The translations under genes were made by a program, and so were the position numbers. A DNA stretch of 40,764 bases from CAJQQY01 sp964352225 (lineage in GTDB: Bacteria; Bacteroidota; Bacteroidia; Chitinophagales; Saprospiraceae), in NCBI GenBank assembly GCA_964352225.1, contig CAYGRM010000014.1:1-40764 (forward strand), in the 5' to 3' direction. The notes below the pieces were generated by a model that worked only from the letters and a program-made list of their open reading frames with translations, searched no databases and was not told the DNA's origin. How positions within the stretch are numbered: the first letter of the stretch is position 1; each line of letters starts with the position of its first letter. Positions 16,157 through 24,714 of the stretch are shown here, one piece after another.

Positions 16157-16921
16157 TCAAAGCTTGTCAAAAACGCTATCCTCCACTTTCTCCAAAACCT
16201 TAATATCAGTCAACTGATATGTCCCACGTCCACCACTCAATTTGATTTTTCCATAAGTTTTATATCCATCCCAAGGAGTAGAAAAGCGAGGTTCAGTATC
16301 AGTAGCCTTTGGATAAAAAGACCATTTGTTTACCATTTTTGATTCCTTATCTACAAAGACATGATATTTATTATCAGGAGTAACTCCGACACCTTTAAAA
16401 CGCAGTTCAAGTATATCAGCCATTTTTCCTTCTTCGCTTTTTTCTTCCCCTAAATGCTTTAAAGTAACTCCAGAATCTTTTAATTTGAATGGCATCACTA
16501 GCCAATAAGAATCATTGATCCAAATCTCTTTTCCTTTTTGTAAATACTTTGTTAGAGAATCGGGATGAGTTAATTCTGCACCATCTTTTCTTACTTTTCC
16601 TTGCATAGAATTAATATTCATGATTACGGTAAAATCATCCTTCTGAGATTCAATTCTCACATCTCCTTTATATTTGTCCCAAAGCAAAGTGCGACTTCCA
16701 AAAAAATTCCAAAACAAATATCTTGTCTCATCGTAAGCTTTTCTACCTCCCATGGCCAACATGACTTCGTCAGCAATTTTGATAGCTGAAGCATCAGATT
16801 CAGCTAAATTAAAACCTGGAGCAGCTGGATTCACTTCCGTAGAAGTTACTTTGTTGGAAGTACAAGAAATTGCAAAAGTCAAAATGCAAAATAGAATAAA
16901 GTGAAATTGAATATTTTTCAT
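16157..16921 (-). CDS. Exported lipoprotein with possible LolA-like fold
   Basis: 254 residues with a lipoprotein signal (ILTFAISC, Cys20), so probably tethered to a membrane. The body reads as a beta-rich domain (ADEVMLAMGGRKAYDETRYLFWNFFG, RTLLWDKYKGDVRIES, ELRFKGVGVTPDNKYHVFVDKESKMVNKWSFYP). The alternation of strands and a late VFVDKES/W motif is reminiscent of LolA/LolB- or outer-membrane-lipoprotein-sorting-like proteins that carry lipid, but I cannot name the family. It is convergent with the radical SAM gene and divergent from the aminotransferase gene. Confidence 0.7.
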   Translation of the reverse strand: MKNIQFHFILFCILTFAISCTSNKVTSTEVNPAAPGFNLAESDASAIKIADEVMLAMGGRKAYDETRYLFWNFFGSRTLLWDKYKGDVRIESQKDDFTVIMNINSMQGKVRKDGAELTHPDSLTKYLQKGKEIWINDSYWLVMPFKLKDSGVTLKHLGEEKSEEGKMADILELRFKGVGVTPDNKYHVFVDKESKMVNKWSFYPKATDTEPRFSTPWDGYKTYGKIKLSGGRGTYQLTDIKVLEKVEDSVFDKL

Positions 16922-16987
16922 AATTATTTATTTTTTTTCTTAAAGGAATTTCATATTATCTGTCAAGCAGAAATAAAAATCAACACT

Positions 16988-16995
16988 TATCTTTG
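16988..16995 (+). promoter_or_regulatory. Candidate -7 promoter box upstream of ornithine aminotransferase
   Basis: TATCTTTG matches TAnnTTTG. It would give a leader of about 165 bases before the ATG at 17169. No clear -33 partner is visible. Confidence 0.35.
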
Positions 16996-17168
16996 GTGTT
17001 CAATCGATTTTAATTTCAAATTTACCATGACAACAGGATTTGTCTAAGAATGTTTTTTGCAAAGGTGATGAAAAATATTGTTTTGCCAAACTCTTGAAAA
17101 TGCCTAGCTTGCAATTCTTTTTAATAAAATATAGAAACTAACCTTTTTAACCATAAAATTAGATCAAT

Positions 17169-18440
17169 ATGCAAGAAACAATGATGTCATCTCAAGACTT
17201 AATGAATTTAGAAGATAAATATGGCGCACATAATTATCACCCACTTCCAGTTGTATTGTCAAAAGGAGAAGGTGTTTATGTTTGGGATGTAGAAGGAAAG
17301 AAGTATTATGATTTTTTATCTGCATATTCTGCTGTAAATCAAGGACATTGCCATCCTAGGATCATCAAAGCACTTAATGATCAGGCTAGTCAACTGACGC
17401 TTACTTCACGTGCTTTTTATAATGATATGTTGGGGCCTTATGAAAAATACGTAACGGAATATTTCTATTATGACAAAGTACTTCCAATGAATACAGGCGT
17501 GGAAGCGGTAGAAACAGCTTTGAAAATTTGTAGAAAATGGTCATACGAAGTAAAAGGAATTCCAACCAATCAAGCCAAAATAATTTTTGTAACTGGAAAT
17601 TTCCATGGTCGAACGATGGCGATTATTTCTGGTTCAGTTGATCCTCAAAGTACAACTGGATTCGGTCCATTTTTACCAGGAATCGAAATTATACCTTACA
17701 ATGATTTGGATGCATTGAAGGAAGCATTGGAAGATCCAAATGTTGCTGGGTTTTTAGTGGAGCCAATTCAAGGAGAAGCAGGTGTTTTTGTTCCAGACGA
17801 AGGATACTTAAGATCTGCTGCTGAAATGTGCAAAGCAAAAAATGTACTTTTTATTGCTGATGAAGTACAAACTGGAATTGCCAGAACTGGAAGACTTTTG
17901 GCAACTTGTGGGAATTGTGATTGTAATAATGGTTGTGAAAATCGACCAGAAGTAAAACCTGATATTTTAATATTAGGAAAGGCTATGTCAGGAGGTGTAT
18001 TTCCAGTAAGTGCAGTTTTAGCCAATGATAATGTGATGATGGTAATCAAACCAGGAGAGCATGGTTCTACTTTTGGAGGAAACCCATTGGCTTGTGCAGT
18101 TGCGATGGAAGCGTTGGAAGTCATCAAGGATGAAGAGCTAGCCAAAAATGCTGATGCCATGGGAAAAATTTTCCGATCTCGCATGAATGCTATGATCGAA
18201 AAAACTGATTTGGTAACGTTAGTTCGAGGAAAAGGATTATTAAATGCCATTGTGATCAATGATAGTGAGGATAGCTCAACTGCTTGGGATATTTGTATGA
18301 AGTTGCGTGACAATGGTTTATTAGCTAAACCAACTCATGGTAACATTATTCGTTTTGCACCACCATTGGTGATGAACGAAGAACAAGTTAATGACTGCTG
18401 CGATATTATTGAAAAAACGATTTTAGAATTTGAAAAATAA
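17169..18440 (+). CDS. rocD: Ornithine aminotransferase
   Basis: 423 residues, cytoplasmic, PLP-dependent class III aminotransferase. It moves the delta-amino group of ornithine to 2-oxoglutarate, giving glutamate-semialdehyde (arginine/ornithine breakdown and proline synthesis). Motifs are the N-terminal KYGAHNYHPLPVVLSKGEGVYVWD, the FLSAYSAVNQGHCHP segment typical of ornithine rather than acetylornithine enzymes, NTGVEAVETALK, HGRTM, EPIQGEAGV, DEVQTG (231-236), and ILGKAMSGG with PLP lysine Lys271. An insertion at 247-256 holds four cysteines (CGNCDCNNGC), which could bind a metal. I recall similar inserts in other Bacteroidota homologues. Length matches the family. It is monocistronic, with a terminator after it. 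Confidence 0.94.
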   Translation: MQETMMSSQDLMNLEDKYGAHNYHPLPVVLSKGEGVYVWDVEGKKYYDFLSAYSAVNQGHCHPRIIKALNDQASQLTLTSRAFYNDMLGPYEKYVTEYFYYDKVLPMNTGVEAVETALKICRKWSYEVKGIPTNQAKIIFVTGNFHGRTMAIISGSVDPQSTTGFGPFLPGIEIIPYNDLDALKEALEDPNVAGFLVEPIQGEAGVFVPDEGYLRSAAEMCKAKNVLFIADEVQTGIARTGRLLATCGNCDCNNGCENRPEVKPDILILGKAMSGGVFPVSAVLANDNVMMVIKPGEHGSTFGGNPLACAVAMEALEVIKDEELAKNADAMGKIFRSRMNAMIEKTDLVTLVRGKGLLNAIVINDSEDSSTAWDICMKLRDNGLLAKPTHGNIIRFAPPLVMNEEQVNDCCDIIEKTILEFEK

Positions 18441-18480
18441 ATGTAATTAATTGATATTCAGCTAGTTACGTTTTTAGAGG

Positions 18481-18530
18481 AAAAAATGAGAGCCTTTTAA
18501 ATCATTCAGATTTGAAAGGCTTTTGTTTTT
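18481..18530 (+). terminator. Terminator of ornithine aminotransferase gene
   Basis: The arms GCCTTTTAAATC (18492-18503) and GATTTGAAAGGC (18509-18520) pair with one mismatch and are followed by TTTTGTTTTT. It lies 50 bases after the stop codon. Confidence 0.85.
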
Positions 18531-18603
18531 GTGGAAGAATAAAATTGATTGGTATTCTTTTTGCCCTTAGGTAATTGAAGATTTATTTAAACCAATTAAT
18601 GCC

Positions 18604-19224
18604 ATGAAGAAAATTCTATCTATCGCTTTTGCAGGAGTCCTTTTAACGATGACCGCTTGTCAAAAAGAAACTATTCAACTCAATTCAGAAATAGACACAG
18701 AACAAATTTCCAACGAGCTAAATATTCCACCTACGAATAATATTCCATTCACTTATCCCAATACCATTAAAACAACAACGACGATAAATCCACCGAGTGA
18801 TTTAAGCTTGTTACAATACCTAAAAGGGGAAACTGATTATAGTATTTTTTATCAATCAATGTATCGGACTGGATTAGATATAGATATCGCAGACGATGGC
18901 CCGTTCACGATTTTTGTTCCAAGTAACGAAGCATTTCAAACCTTTTTTGCAAATAATAATTGGACAGATTTAGATGATATTCCTCAGAATATTTTGACGA
19001 TGATTGTCAAGTTTCATGTAGCCAACGTGGAAGTGAAAATCGATGATCTAGAAACTGGAACGATGATTCCACTCTTTCTAACTGGAAAAGAAATGTATAT
19101 CAACTTGGATGATCCTTCGAATCCCTTTTTAGTTTTAGGGATGACCAAAGCAGATTTTATCGAAAGAGATTTAGTTCATACGAATGGAATTGTTCAAAAA
19201 ATTAATAGAGTTTTAGAATTATAA
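18604..19224 (+). CDS. Fasciclin-domain lipoprotein
   Basis: 206 residues with a lipoprotein signal (LLTMTAC, Cys19), then a Thr/Pro/Asn-rich linker to about 75, then one fasciclin (FAS1) domain. FAS1 features are LLQYLKGETDYSIFYQSMYRTGL, GPFTIFVPSNEAFQTF (the conserved TVFAPTNEAF motif), ILTMIVKFHVANV (the HxxxxxL-type H2 region) and DLVHTNGIVQKINRVLEL (the NGVIHVID-like end). Such domains mediate adhesion on cell surfaces. It is a single gene between two terminators. Confidence 0.88.
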   Translation: MKKILSIAFAGVLLTMTACQKETIQLNSEIDTEQISNELNIPPTNNIPFTYPNTIKTTTTINPPSDLSLLQYLKGETDYSIFYQSMYRTGLDIDIADDGPFTIFVPSNEAFQTFFANNNWTDLDDIPQNILTMIVKFHVANVEVKIDDLETGTMIPLFLTGKEMYINLDDPSNPFLVLGMTKADFIERDLVHTNGIVQKINRVLEL

Positions 19225-19245
19225 AGTATTGCTAATTTTTTATAA

Positions 19246-19282
19246 AAAAAGAGCGACTGCAAATTTTGCAGCCGCTCTTTTT
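19246..19282. terminator. Bidirectional terminator
   Basis: A long hairpin (AAAAAGAGCGACTGCAAA pairing with TTTTGCAGCCGCTCTTTTT, one mismatch) has A and T runs on both sides. It separates the fasciclin gene from the convergent SIMPL-like gene. Confidence 0.9.
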
Positions 19283-19318
19283 GATTTAAGAATTTTCTAA
19301 AATTTCTAAACCAAAATA

Positions 19319-20281
19319 TTAATTCAACTCTATTTTTTGAAATCCACTTTCCGGATGCATATAATAATATTCCTTCATAGGAGGAGTAACTTCTTTCGGT
19401 GCTTTGATCTGAATAATCACCGTCATCTCATAAACCGTTTGAATGGCTGGTTCCAATATTTCAGGGTTGATCACAAAATCCCGATTGATAGCTGGAAATG
19501 GTTCATAGTATTGCGTTACAGATTTTTGGGTATTATTAACTACGGTATTTCTTTGCCATTCTAAGTTCGTACTAGCATGAGCTGAATAAGATTTATATCT
19601 ATCTTTTGGAAAAACATTACTAAAACCATCGCTCATTCTTTTGAGTTTTTCGGAAAAATCGGCTCCTGATACCTTTTCATGAAATCCTAAAACTGATTCA
19701 TATATTTCAAATGCTTTGGTTCGTAAACTGTCATGAATTGCTTCCACATTTTTCGAAATGTATTCTACTTTGATCAAATCATAAATCTCACTTGCCGCAC
19801 AAATCGAAATAATTTCATCTAAGGATTCTGCATTGGAATATGAAATATGTAAATTCTTTTTCAATTCAAAACCAGCAGGAACTTCATTGTAAGTTCTTTT
19901 ACTAAAAAGCTTTTTTGTGGTTTCATAAGCATACTTTGGCACAAACGAAATCATATCTACATGAAATCCAATGCCTTCTTCCATTGACTTAATTTTTGAT
20001 TGAACTTCTGAGATTCTTCCATCCATTCCACTATTGACTTCCTCGATGTTTTTCCCATGTTGAGTTAAACTAAAATAAGCGATTTTACGGGAATCATTTT
20101 CATTATAAATTCCTCGAATGGAAATCATAATTTGATCTGTACTGTTAATCCGATATTCAGGTTTTAACTCGCTATTGAGATACGTTTTTTGATGATTATA
20201 ATTCGCATTTCCTGAAACTTGCGCCTGTAGAAAATTCAAACTACCCAAGATTAACATCACTAAAATTATTATATTTTTCAT
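19319..20281 (-). CDS. SIMPL-domain (DUF541-like) exported protein
   Basis: 320 residues from the ATG at 20281. A TTG ten codons upstream is in frame but would spoil the signal peptide (MKNIIILVMLILGSLNFLQAQ). The mature part starts VSGNANY, as SIMPL proteins often do. The middle (GFELKKNLHISYSNAESLDEIISICAASEIYDLIKVEYISKNVEAIHDSLRTKAFEIY) matches the SIMPL pattern of a conserved strand followed by a helix and a K/R-A-rich helix. The function of SIMPL proteins is unclear. Some bacterial ones form periplasmic oligomers linked with stress. It is 34 bases downstream of the vWA gene and probably shares its transcript. Confidence 0.72.
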   Translation of the reverse strand: MKNIIILVMLILGSLNFLQAQVSGNANYNHQKTYLNSELKPEYRINSTDQIMISIRGIYNENDSRKIAYFSLTQHGKNIEEVNSGMDGRISEVQSKIKSMEEGIGFHVDMISFVPKYAYETTKKLFSKRTYNEVPAGFELKKNLHISYSNAESLDEIISICAASEIYDLIKVEYISKNVEAIHDSLRTKAFEIYESVLGFHEKVSGADFSEKLKRMSDGFSNVFPKDRYKSYSAHASTNLEWQRNTVVNNTQKSVTQYYEPFPAINRDFVINPEILEPAIQTVYEMTVIIQIKAPKEVTPPMKEYYYMHPESGFQKIELN

Positions 20282-20315
20282 ATTTTTTATTATTAACTTG
20301 TTGATAATCAATACT

Positions 20316-21710
20316 TTAATTCTTAGCCATCAGTCCATTCAATCTGCCCATATAATTTTCCAAAATATTCAACATCCTCAAAAAATCAACATCAGTCGGA
20401 TTCGGGTATTCTTTTTTGATCGCCTCAATCGCTAAACTCAAATGACCCTTCGCAGCAAACGGTTGATTTTTTTGATAAAATTCAGACATGATTTTTAAGT
20501 CTTGAGCCATCTGTGCAATGCGATAATTTTTTTCTACCTCTCGATCTTGAAGCATATTATGAGCAGTCCAAGAATTATCAATTTCTAAATTTGTGCTAAG
20601 ATTTTGACTCACCATTTTATTTTTTTGAATGTCAAAATAGTTCAACTTCACTTTGACCTTGGTTCCTTTTTCCTTACCTCCTTTTACTTTAAATTTTGCC
20701 AAAATAACTTGTGTCAAACCAGCATTCATATTATTTAAATTCAATCGAATCGTTTGATTTCCAATCGTTGGATCGTAACCATAAAGTTGAGTCAACTCCA
20801 AATTTTCGCCAAATTCAATTTCTAACGAAGGCATTTTTGCTGCAGGATAAAGTAGTGCTTCCACCTCGTTGACAAATACTTTTTTGATATCATCAGGATC
20901 ATTGATAAAATGAATTTGGTTTTTTCCATGCTGAGTGAGTTGTCGAGAAAGTTGATAATTAAAATCTACCCCAACTCCGATCATGGCAAAATCAATCGAA
21001 TTTTCAGCTGAATATCCTTGACTATTTTGAATCATTTTTTCGGGATCAATGACTCCTGTGTTTGCAATGGCATCAGTCAAAACAATAACTCGACTTGAAA
21101 CATTAGTTCGATCATTTTTCAAAGCTTCTTGAAAACCTAACATTATTCCATCATGCAAATTGGTCGATCCTCCCAATTGAATACTTGAAATTGCCTGCTG
21201 AATTTTTGCTAAATCAGTTACATTTTGCGTAGGCAAAACGACATTGGCGACATGATCAAATTGAACAATTGAGATAAAATCTTTAGGCCTTAAATATTTT
21301 ACTAATTCAGCCATCGCTTGCTTCGTTTTAACTAATCTTCCTTCGGCTCCCATTGAACCACTTTTATCAATTACTAGACTAATATTGACTGGTGGTGAAT
21401 TCAAGTATGCTTCCTTTCTCCCCGTGGTCAAACCTATTTGCAAAACAGCTTCATTACTCGTTGGAGAGACCTGATTGTTACCCCATCGAACATCCAATCC
21501 AACGGCTAAATTTCCTTCGGGCAAAGGCAAATTATGAGTGTGATAATTGAAGTATTCTTCGACCACAATTTCATCTGGTTGAGGGATAATCAACTGAGCA
21601 GACTTTTGTTTGCTCATGCCCATTGAGGCCGATGAGTAACCTTGCTGAGCTAACAATAAAAAAGGAGTATTGAGTAAAACTAACAATGCGAGAAGTTTAT
21701 AATTTTTCAT
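20316..21710 (-). CDS. Exported von Willebrand factor A domain protein
   Basis: 464 residues. A signal peptide (1-22, LLLAQQ) and a lead with EEYFNYHTHNLPLPEG, reminiscent of YfbK-type proteins, are followed by a vWA domain from about 108 to 290. The metal-binding MIDAS residues are visible: Asp115-x-Ser117-x-Ser119 (DKSGSMG), GGSTNLHDG with its Thr, and LTDAIAN with its Asp. The C-terminal part is a beta-rich region (FGENLELTQLYGY...VILAKFKVKGGKEKG) and helical end. vWA domains bind protein ligands via the metal. It is first in a pair with the SIMPL gene and diverges from the membrane-protein gene at 21974. Confidence 0.85.
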   Translation of the reverse strand: MKNYKLLALLVLLNTPFLLLAQQGYSSASMGMSKQKSAQLIIPQPDEIVVEEYFNYHTHNLPLPEGNLAVGLDVRWGNNQVSPTSNEAVLQIGLTTGRKEAYLNSPPVNISLVIDKSGSMGAEGRLVKTKQAMAELVKYLRPKDFISIVQFDHVANVVLPTQNVTDLAKIQQAISSIQLGGSTNLHDGIMLGFQEALKNDRTNVSSRVIVLTDAIANTGVIDPEKMIQNSQGYSAENSIDFAMIGVGVDFNYQLSRQLTQHGKNQIHFINDPDDIKKVFVNEVEALLYPAAKMPSLEIEFGENLELTQLYGYDPTIGNQTIRLNLNNMNAGLTQVILAKFKVKGGKEKGTKVKVKLNYFDIQKNKMVSQNLSTNLEIDNSWTAHNMLQDREVEKNYRIAQMAQDLKIMSEFYQKNQPFAAKGHLSLAIEAIKKEYPNPTDVDFLRMLNILENYMGRLNGLMAKN

Positions 21711-21973
21711 TTTTTAATATTTAATAATTCTTTAAAAATAATATCGAGATAAATCTACGCGCAAGGAGAGGGGAGAATCAAAAAAAACCTTTGTAAAGGA
21801 TTGGTAAAATGGCTTACAAGGTTTTACAGAAGTTTACAAAGGGAAGATTGGTAAAAAATCAATAATTATAAAATATTGATATTCAATGACTTAAATTAAT
21901 TTGATTTCCTTTTGAGAGGATAAAAAGAAAGAAATTGGAAAAAAGTATTGCAGAAAATATTTAACTTCGTAAC

Positions 21974-22921
21974 ATGAACGAATTGGAGTATTTCTATCAT
22001 TTAAAAAAAGAGTTGCTGCGGAAATATCAGGAAACCTATCCTCAATGGAAAAGGCCAATTCACGATTTTAGAGGAAAAGAAATTGCTAATTTTCAAGAAC
22101 TTTTAGAAGCAAAAGTAAATAGCAGGATAAGTGAAAAATGGTTTTATACTCATCTAAAACCAACAGAAAACGAGAAGTTGCCAAGGATGGATATGCTCGA
22201 TTTGTTGAGCCAGTTTTTAGGTTTTTCAGATTGGGAAAAATTCAAAATAGAACATCAAATTGAAGTAGAAGTTAAAAAGATAATTGATACCAGAAATGAC
22301 GAAATTTTTACGCTACCCTCCAAGAAAAAACTAGCTTTTTTAGCATTTGTAATTCTTTTAATTGTTTGGTTGATTTTTTCTTTTATTCGTAAAAATGATG
22401 ACACCTGTCAGTTTTGTTTTGAAGATGGAGATACCCATCAATTGATTGAAAGTGAGTCCATTGAAATTCAAATTTTTCAAAAAGGAGAATCTCCAATTAT
22501 TCAAAGAACCAATGCTCAAGGATGCTTTAATTGGAAGCTGAAAAGCGAAAAAATCACCTTTACGTTCAATGCTCCATATTATCATTCAGATACAATTACC
22601 AGGATGGTAAAAAATCAGAATTACAAAGAAATTATTTCGCTCAAAAAAGATGATTACGCCTTAATGATTCATTTTTTTTCTACGGCTAATTTTGAAGATT
22701 GGGAAAAAAGAAGGAACCAACTCGATCAAATGATTGCGGACGATGCCATTATTTTTCAAGTAGAAAAAGGGAATGCGATGGCTGGTTTAGATATGTTAAA
22801 TAAAGAAGAATTTATCGATCGACTAACTTTGCCAATCAATAGTTTAAGAAATATAAAAATCATTCACTCCATTTATCAAGAGGATAAAATATATCGCCTC
22901 AGGTTTATTTTGGAAGAATAA
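21974..22921 (+). CDS. Single-pass membrane protein with putative cytoplasmic helical (HTH-like) domain
   Basis: 315 residues. Residues 1-95 are helical and charged (FQELLEAKVNSRISEKWFYTHLKP, RMDMLDLLSQFLGFSDWEKFK), a layout recalling helix-turn-helix-like N-termini found in Bacteroidota regulators, but I cannot prove DNA binding. One transmembrane helix lies at about 119-138 (LAFLAFVILLIVWLIFSFI). The outside part begins CQFCFEDGD and has a short beta domain (IEIQIFQKGE...RTNAQGCFNW) like a carboxypeptidase-regulatory or PEGA fold, then a helical/strand end. The gene could sense envelope state and act across the membrane. It is followed after 11 bases by a secreted-protein gene, so an operon is likely, and it diverges from the vWA/SIMPL pair. 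Confidence 0.72.
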   Translation: MNELEYFYHLKKELLRKYQETYPQWKRPIHDFRGKEIANFQELLEAKVNSRISEKWFYTHLKPTENEKLPRMDMLDLLSQFLGFSDWEKFKIEHQIEVEVKKIIDTRNDEIFTLPSKKKLAFLAFVILLIVWLIFSFIRKNDDTCQFCFEDGDTHQLIESESIEIQIFQKGESPIIQRTNAQGCFNWKLKSEKITFTFNAPYYHSDTITRMVKNQNYKEIISLKKDDYALMIHFFSTANFEDWEKRRNQLDQMIADDAIIFQVEKGNAMAGLDMLNKEEFIDRLTLPINSLRNIKIIHSIYQEDKIYRLRFILEE

Positions 22922-22932
22922 AACTAGCAATT

Positions 22933-23529
22933 ATGAATAAGATTACATACGTGAATATATTGTTATGGGGTTTGGTTTTTATTCCTCAAATTCTATTGAG
23001 CCAAGCTGCTGCTATTCCTGACCAAGCTGCTTATCAAAAAATGGAACAGCAATTTGAAATGCCTGAAGTCTCCTCAGAGCAATTAATCCTTTTTGAAAAA
23101 AAAGGGATTCAACACTTAAAGGATTTTATGAATTTAGTCGAAATGCTTTCAGCTGATGATCTGGATTCCAAGTTTCGAAGCAGATTTAAAATGGCAGCTG
23201 GTAAATATTTTTCTACTCCAAAGGATTTATTAGTTTTTGATTTTGAAGGAAAATCAAACCCAATTTCTGTTACTTCGTTTTTAGATAAAATTGAAAATGG
23301 AAAGCTAAAATTTCAAGAAATAAAACTCTCAAATTTTGCATCTACTACACCTGTTTTTTTAGAAAATAAATACACTTGGAACGTTTCTTTTTTATTTTCT
23401 CAAAAAGAAATGGAGGATAGGAAAATGATTGCAATTTTTATTTTAAAGAAAGAGAAGAAGAACTTTGGAAGTTTAGAGAAGGAAGTTTGGGAAGTGTTAC
23501 TTACAAAAATAACCGAGGGTGAGATATAG
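22933..23529 (+). CDS. Secreted protein of unknown function
   Basis: 198 residues with a signal peptide (1-23, ILLSQ). The mature chain is not recognised. Its pattern, a helical lead followed by YFSTPKDLLVFDFEGKSNPISVTSFLDKIENGKLKFQEIKL and strands (YTWNVSFLFSQKE), looks like an NTF2-like or similar small alpha/beta fold. It resembles in layout the C-terminal 85 residues of the gene before it. The 11-base gap to that gene implies co-transcription and a shared job. Confidence 0.65.
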   Translation: MNKITYVNILLWGLVFIPQILLSQAAAIPDQAAYQKMEQQFEMPEVSSEQLILFEKKGIQHLKDFMNLVEMLSADDLDSKFRSRFKMAAGKYFSTPKDLLVFDFEGKSNPISVTSFLDKIENGKLKFQEIKLSNFASTTPVFLENKYTWNVSFLFSQKEMEDRKMIAIFILKKEKKNFGSLEKEVWEVLLTKITEGEI

Positions 23530-23534
23530 CTAGT

Positions 23535-23597
23535 TTTTTTCACCACAGATTATTTTTCATTCATCTGTGAAAATATGTGTGATCTGTGGTGAAAAAA
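23535..23597. terminator. Bidirectional palindrome/terminator of CACAGAT type
   Basis: Perfect 16-base arms TTTTTTCACCACAGAT (23535-23550) and ATCTGTGGTGAAAAAA (23582-23597) sit between two convergent genes and reach the stop codon of the flavoprotein gene. The T/A runs make it a likely terminator on both strands. The CCACAGA word recurs at 13665-13764. Confidence 0.85.
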
Positions 23598-24606
23598 TCA
23601 AGATGTTATATCAATAGCATGAGCCATCGAAAAGCATCCTTGCAATAAAAAACCACCAGTCGGAGCATCCCAATCCAACATCTCTCCAATGACAAAAATG
23701 GATGGATATTTCTTCAATGAAAAATTAGAATTAACCTCATTTAAATCAATCCCTCCCACGGTAGAAATAGCTTCTTCAATCGGTCGTAAAGACTGGATTG
23801 GGATTTGTAAATGTTTTACACTATTAATAAATTCAGTAGGTTCAAGGAATTTACTTTTTTTCGAAAAGGCCTTGATCAGAGCCATTTGAGTAGCGTTGAG
23901 ATTCAAGGCTTGGGCAAATGCTTTAGTCTTAGGAGTCTTATTTTTTATTTTTACTAATAACTTTTCTTTAGAGTTGAGTGGCTTGAAATTAATTTTTATC
24001 AGAGGCGTTTCATTCCTTGAAAAGGCCTCCCGTATTTTCCAAATCAGCGGATAAATAGCATTCCCTTCCAATCCGTAATCGGTAATGGTGGCTTCCCCTT
24101 TTACTGCAAAATTATCAATTTCTATTTTAATATTTTTTAAAGGTTTGCCAGCATGGTGAGTTTTAAAATGCTCAGGCCACTCAATATTTAATCCACAATT
24201 AGATGCTTGAAAAGGAATAGTTTTGATACCGAATTTTTCGAAAGCCGTTGTCCATTTTCCATCCGAGCCAGTCACCGACCAAGAAGCTCCACCAAGAGAA
24301 AAAATGAGGTAGTCAGCATCCAAATGTATTTCTTTTTCATTGTTTATAACAATGACTTTACATTTTTCATCAAAACCAATAAATTCATGATGGAAGAAAA
24401 AATGAACTCCTTTTTCCATCAGTCGATCTTTAATTTTTTTTAAAACTTGAATAGGCTTGATTCCTTTTTCTGGAAAAACTCGACCACTAGTCCCAACAAA
24501 AGTTGGGATGCCGAGCTTAGCTAACCAACTCCTCATTTTGGAAGAGTCATTTTTTAGTANNNNNNNNNNCGCCTCCTCCAATTATGATTATCTTTTTCTT
24601 TGCCAT
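23598..24606 (-). CDS. FAD-dependent flavoprotein (TIGR03862/HI0933-like), split by a scaffold gap
   Basis: The N-terminus MAKKKIIIIGGG, starting at ATG 24606, is the FAD-binding beta-alpha-beta start. It runs into the 10-N gap at 24560-24569, after which the body resumes: LKNDSSKMRSWLAKLGIPTFVGTSGRVFPE, a signature of the TIGR03862-type flavoproteins. Then come YLIFSLGGASW, QASNCGLNIEWPEHF and a C-terminal GGIDLNEVN...FVIGEMLDWDAPTGGFLLQGCFSMAHA (second FAD contact). The two parts are in different frames across the Ns. The true gap must be a multiple of three, and by comparison with the family it probably hides about 65-80 residues. The biochemical role of the family is unproven. The relative BaiN acts in bile-acid metabolism, but that is not implied here. 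Confidence 0.82.
24560..24569. other. Assembly gap (10 N)
   Basis: A run of 10 N inside the flavoprotein gene. The reading frame does not match across it, so the number is nominal. Missing sequence is the rest of the FAD-binding N-terminus. Confidence 0.95.
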
Positions 24607-24623
24607 ATTGATTTTTTCGGACA

Positions 24624-24631
24624 CAAACCTA
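24624..24631 (-). promoter_or_regulatory. Bacteroidota -7 box for the flavoprotein gene
   Basis: CAAACCTA on the + strand is TAGGTTTG on the minus strand, an exact TAnnTTTG match 17 bases before the ATG at 24606. The implied leader is short. Confidence 0.45.
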
Positions 24632-24656
24632 ATCATTTTTCATTCATCCTAAAAAT

Positions 24657-24696
24657 GCCAAAGCGGTTTCATCAATTAAGATAAAACCGCTTTGGC
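24657..24696 (-). terminator. Terminator of the response-regulator gene
   Basis: Perfect 13-base arms GCCAAAGCGGTTT (24657-24669) and AAACCGCTTTGGC (24684-24696) are followed on the minus strand by ATTTTTAGG. It lies 19 bases after the stop of the response-regulator gene. Confidence 0.8.
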
Positions 24697-24714
24697 GATA
24701 AATTGAAAATTATA

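Noticed and set aside
17768..18313. 181-codon open frame antisense to ornithine aminotransferase
   Set aside because: It is a shadow of a well-conserved gene and has no recognisable domain.
19319..20311. TTG start ten codons before the SIMPL-like ATG
   Set aside because: It would add a charged stretch before the signal peptide. The ATG at 20281 gives a standard signal.
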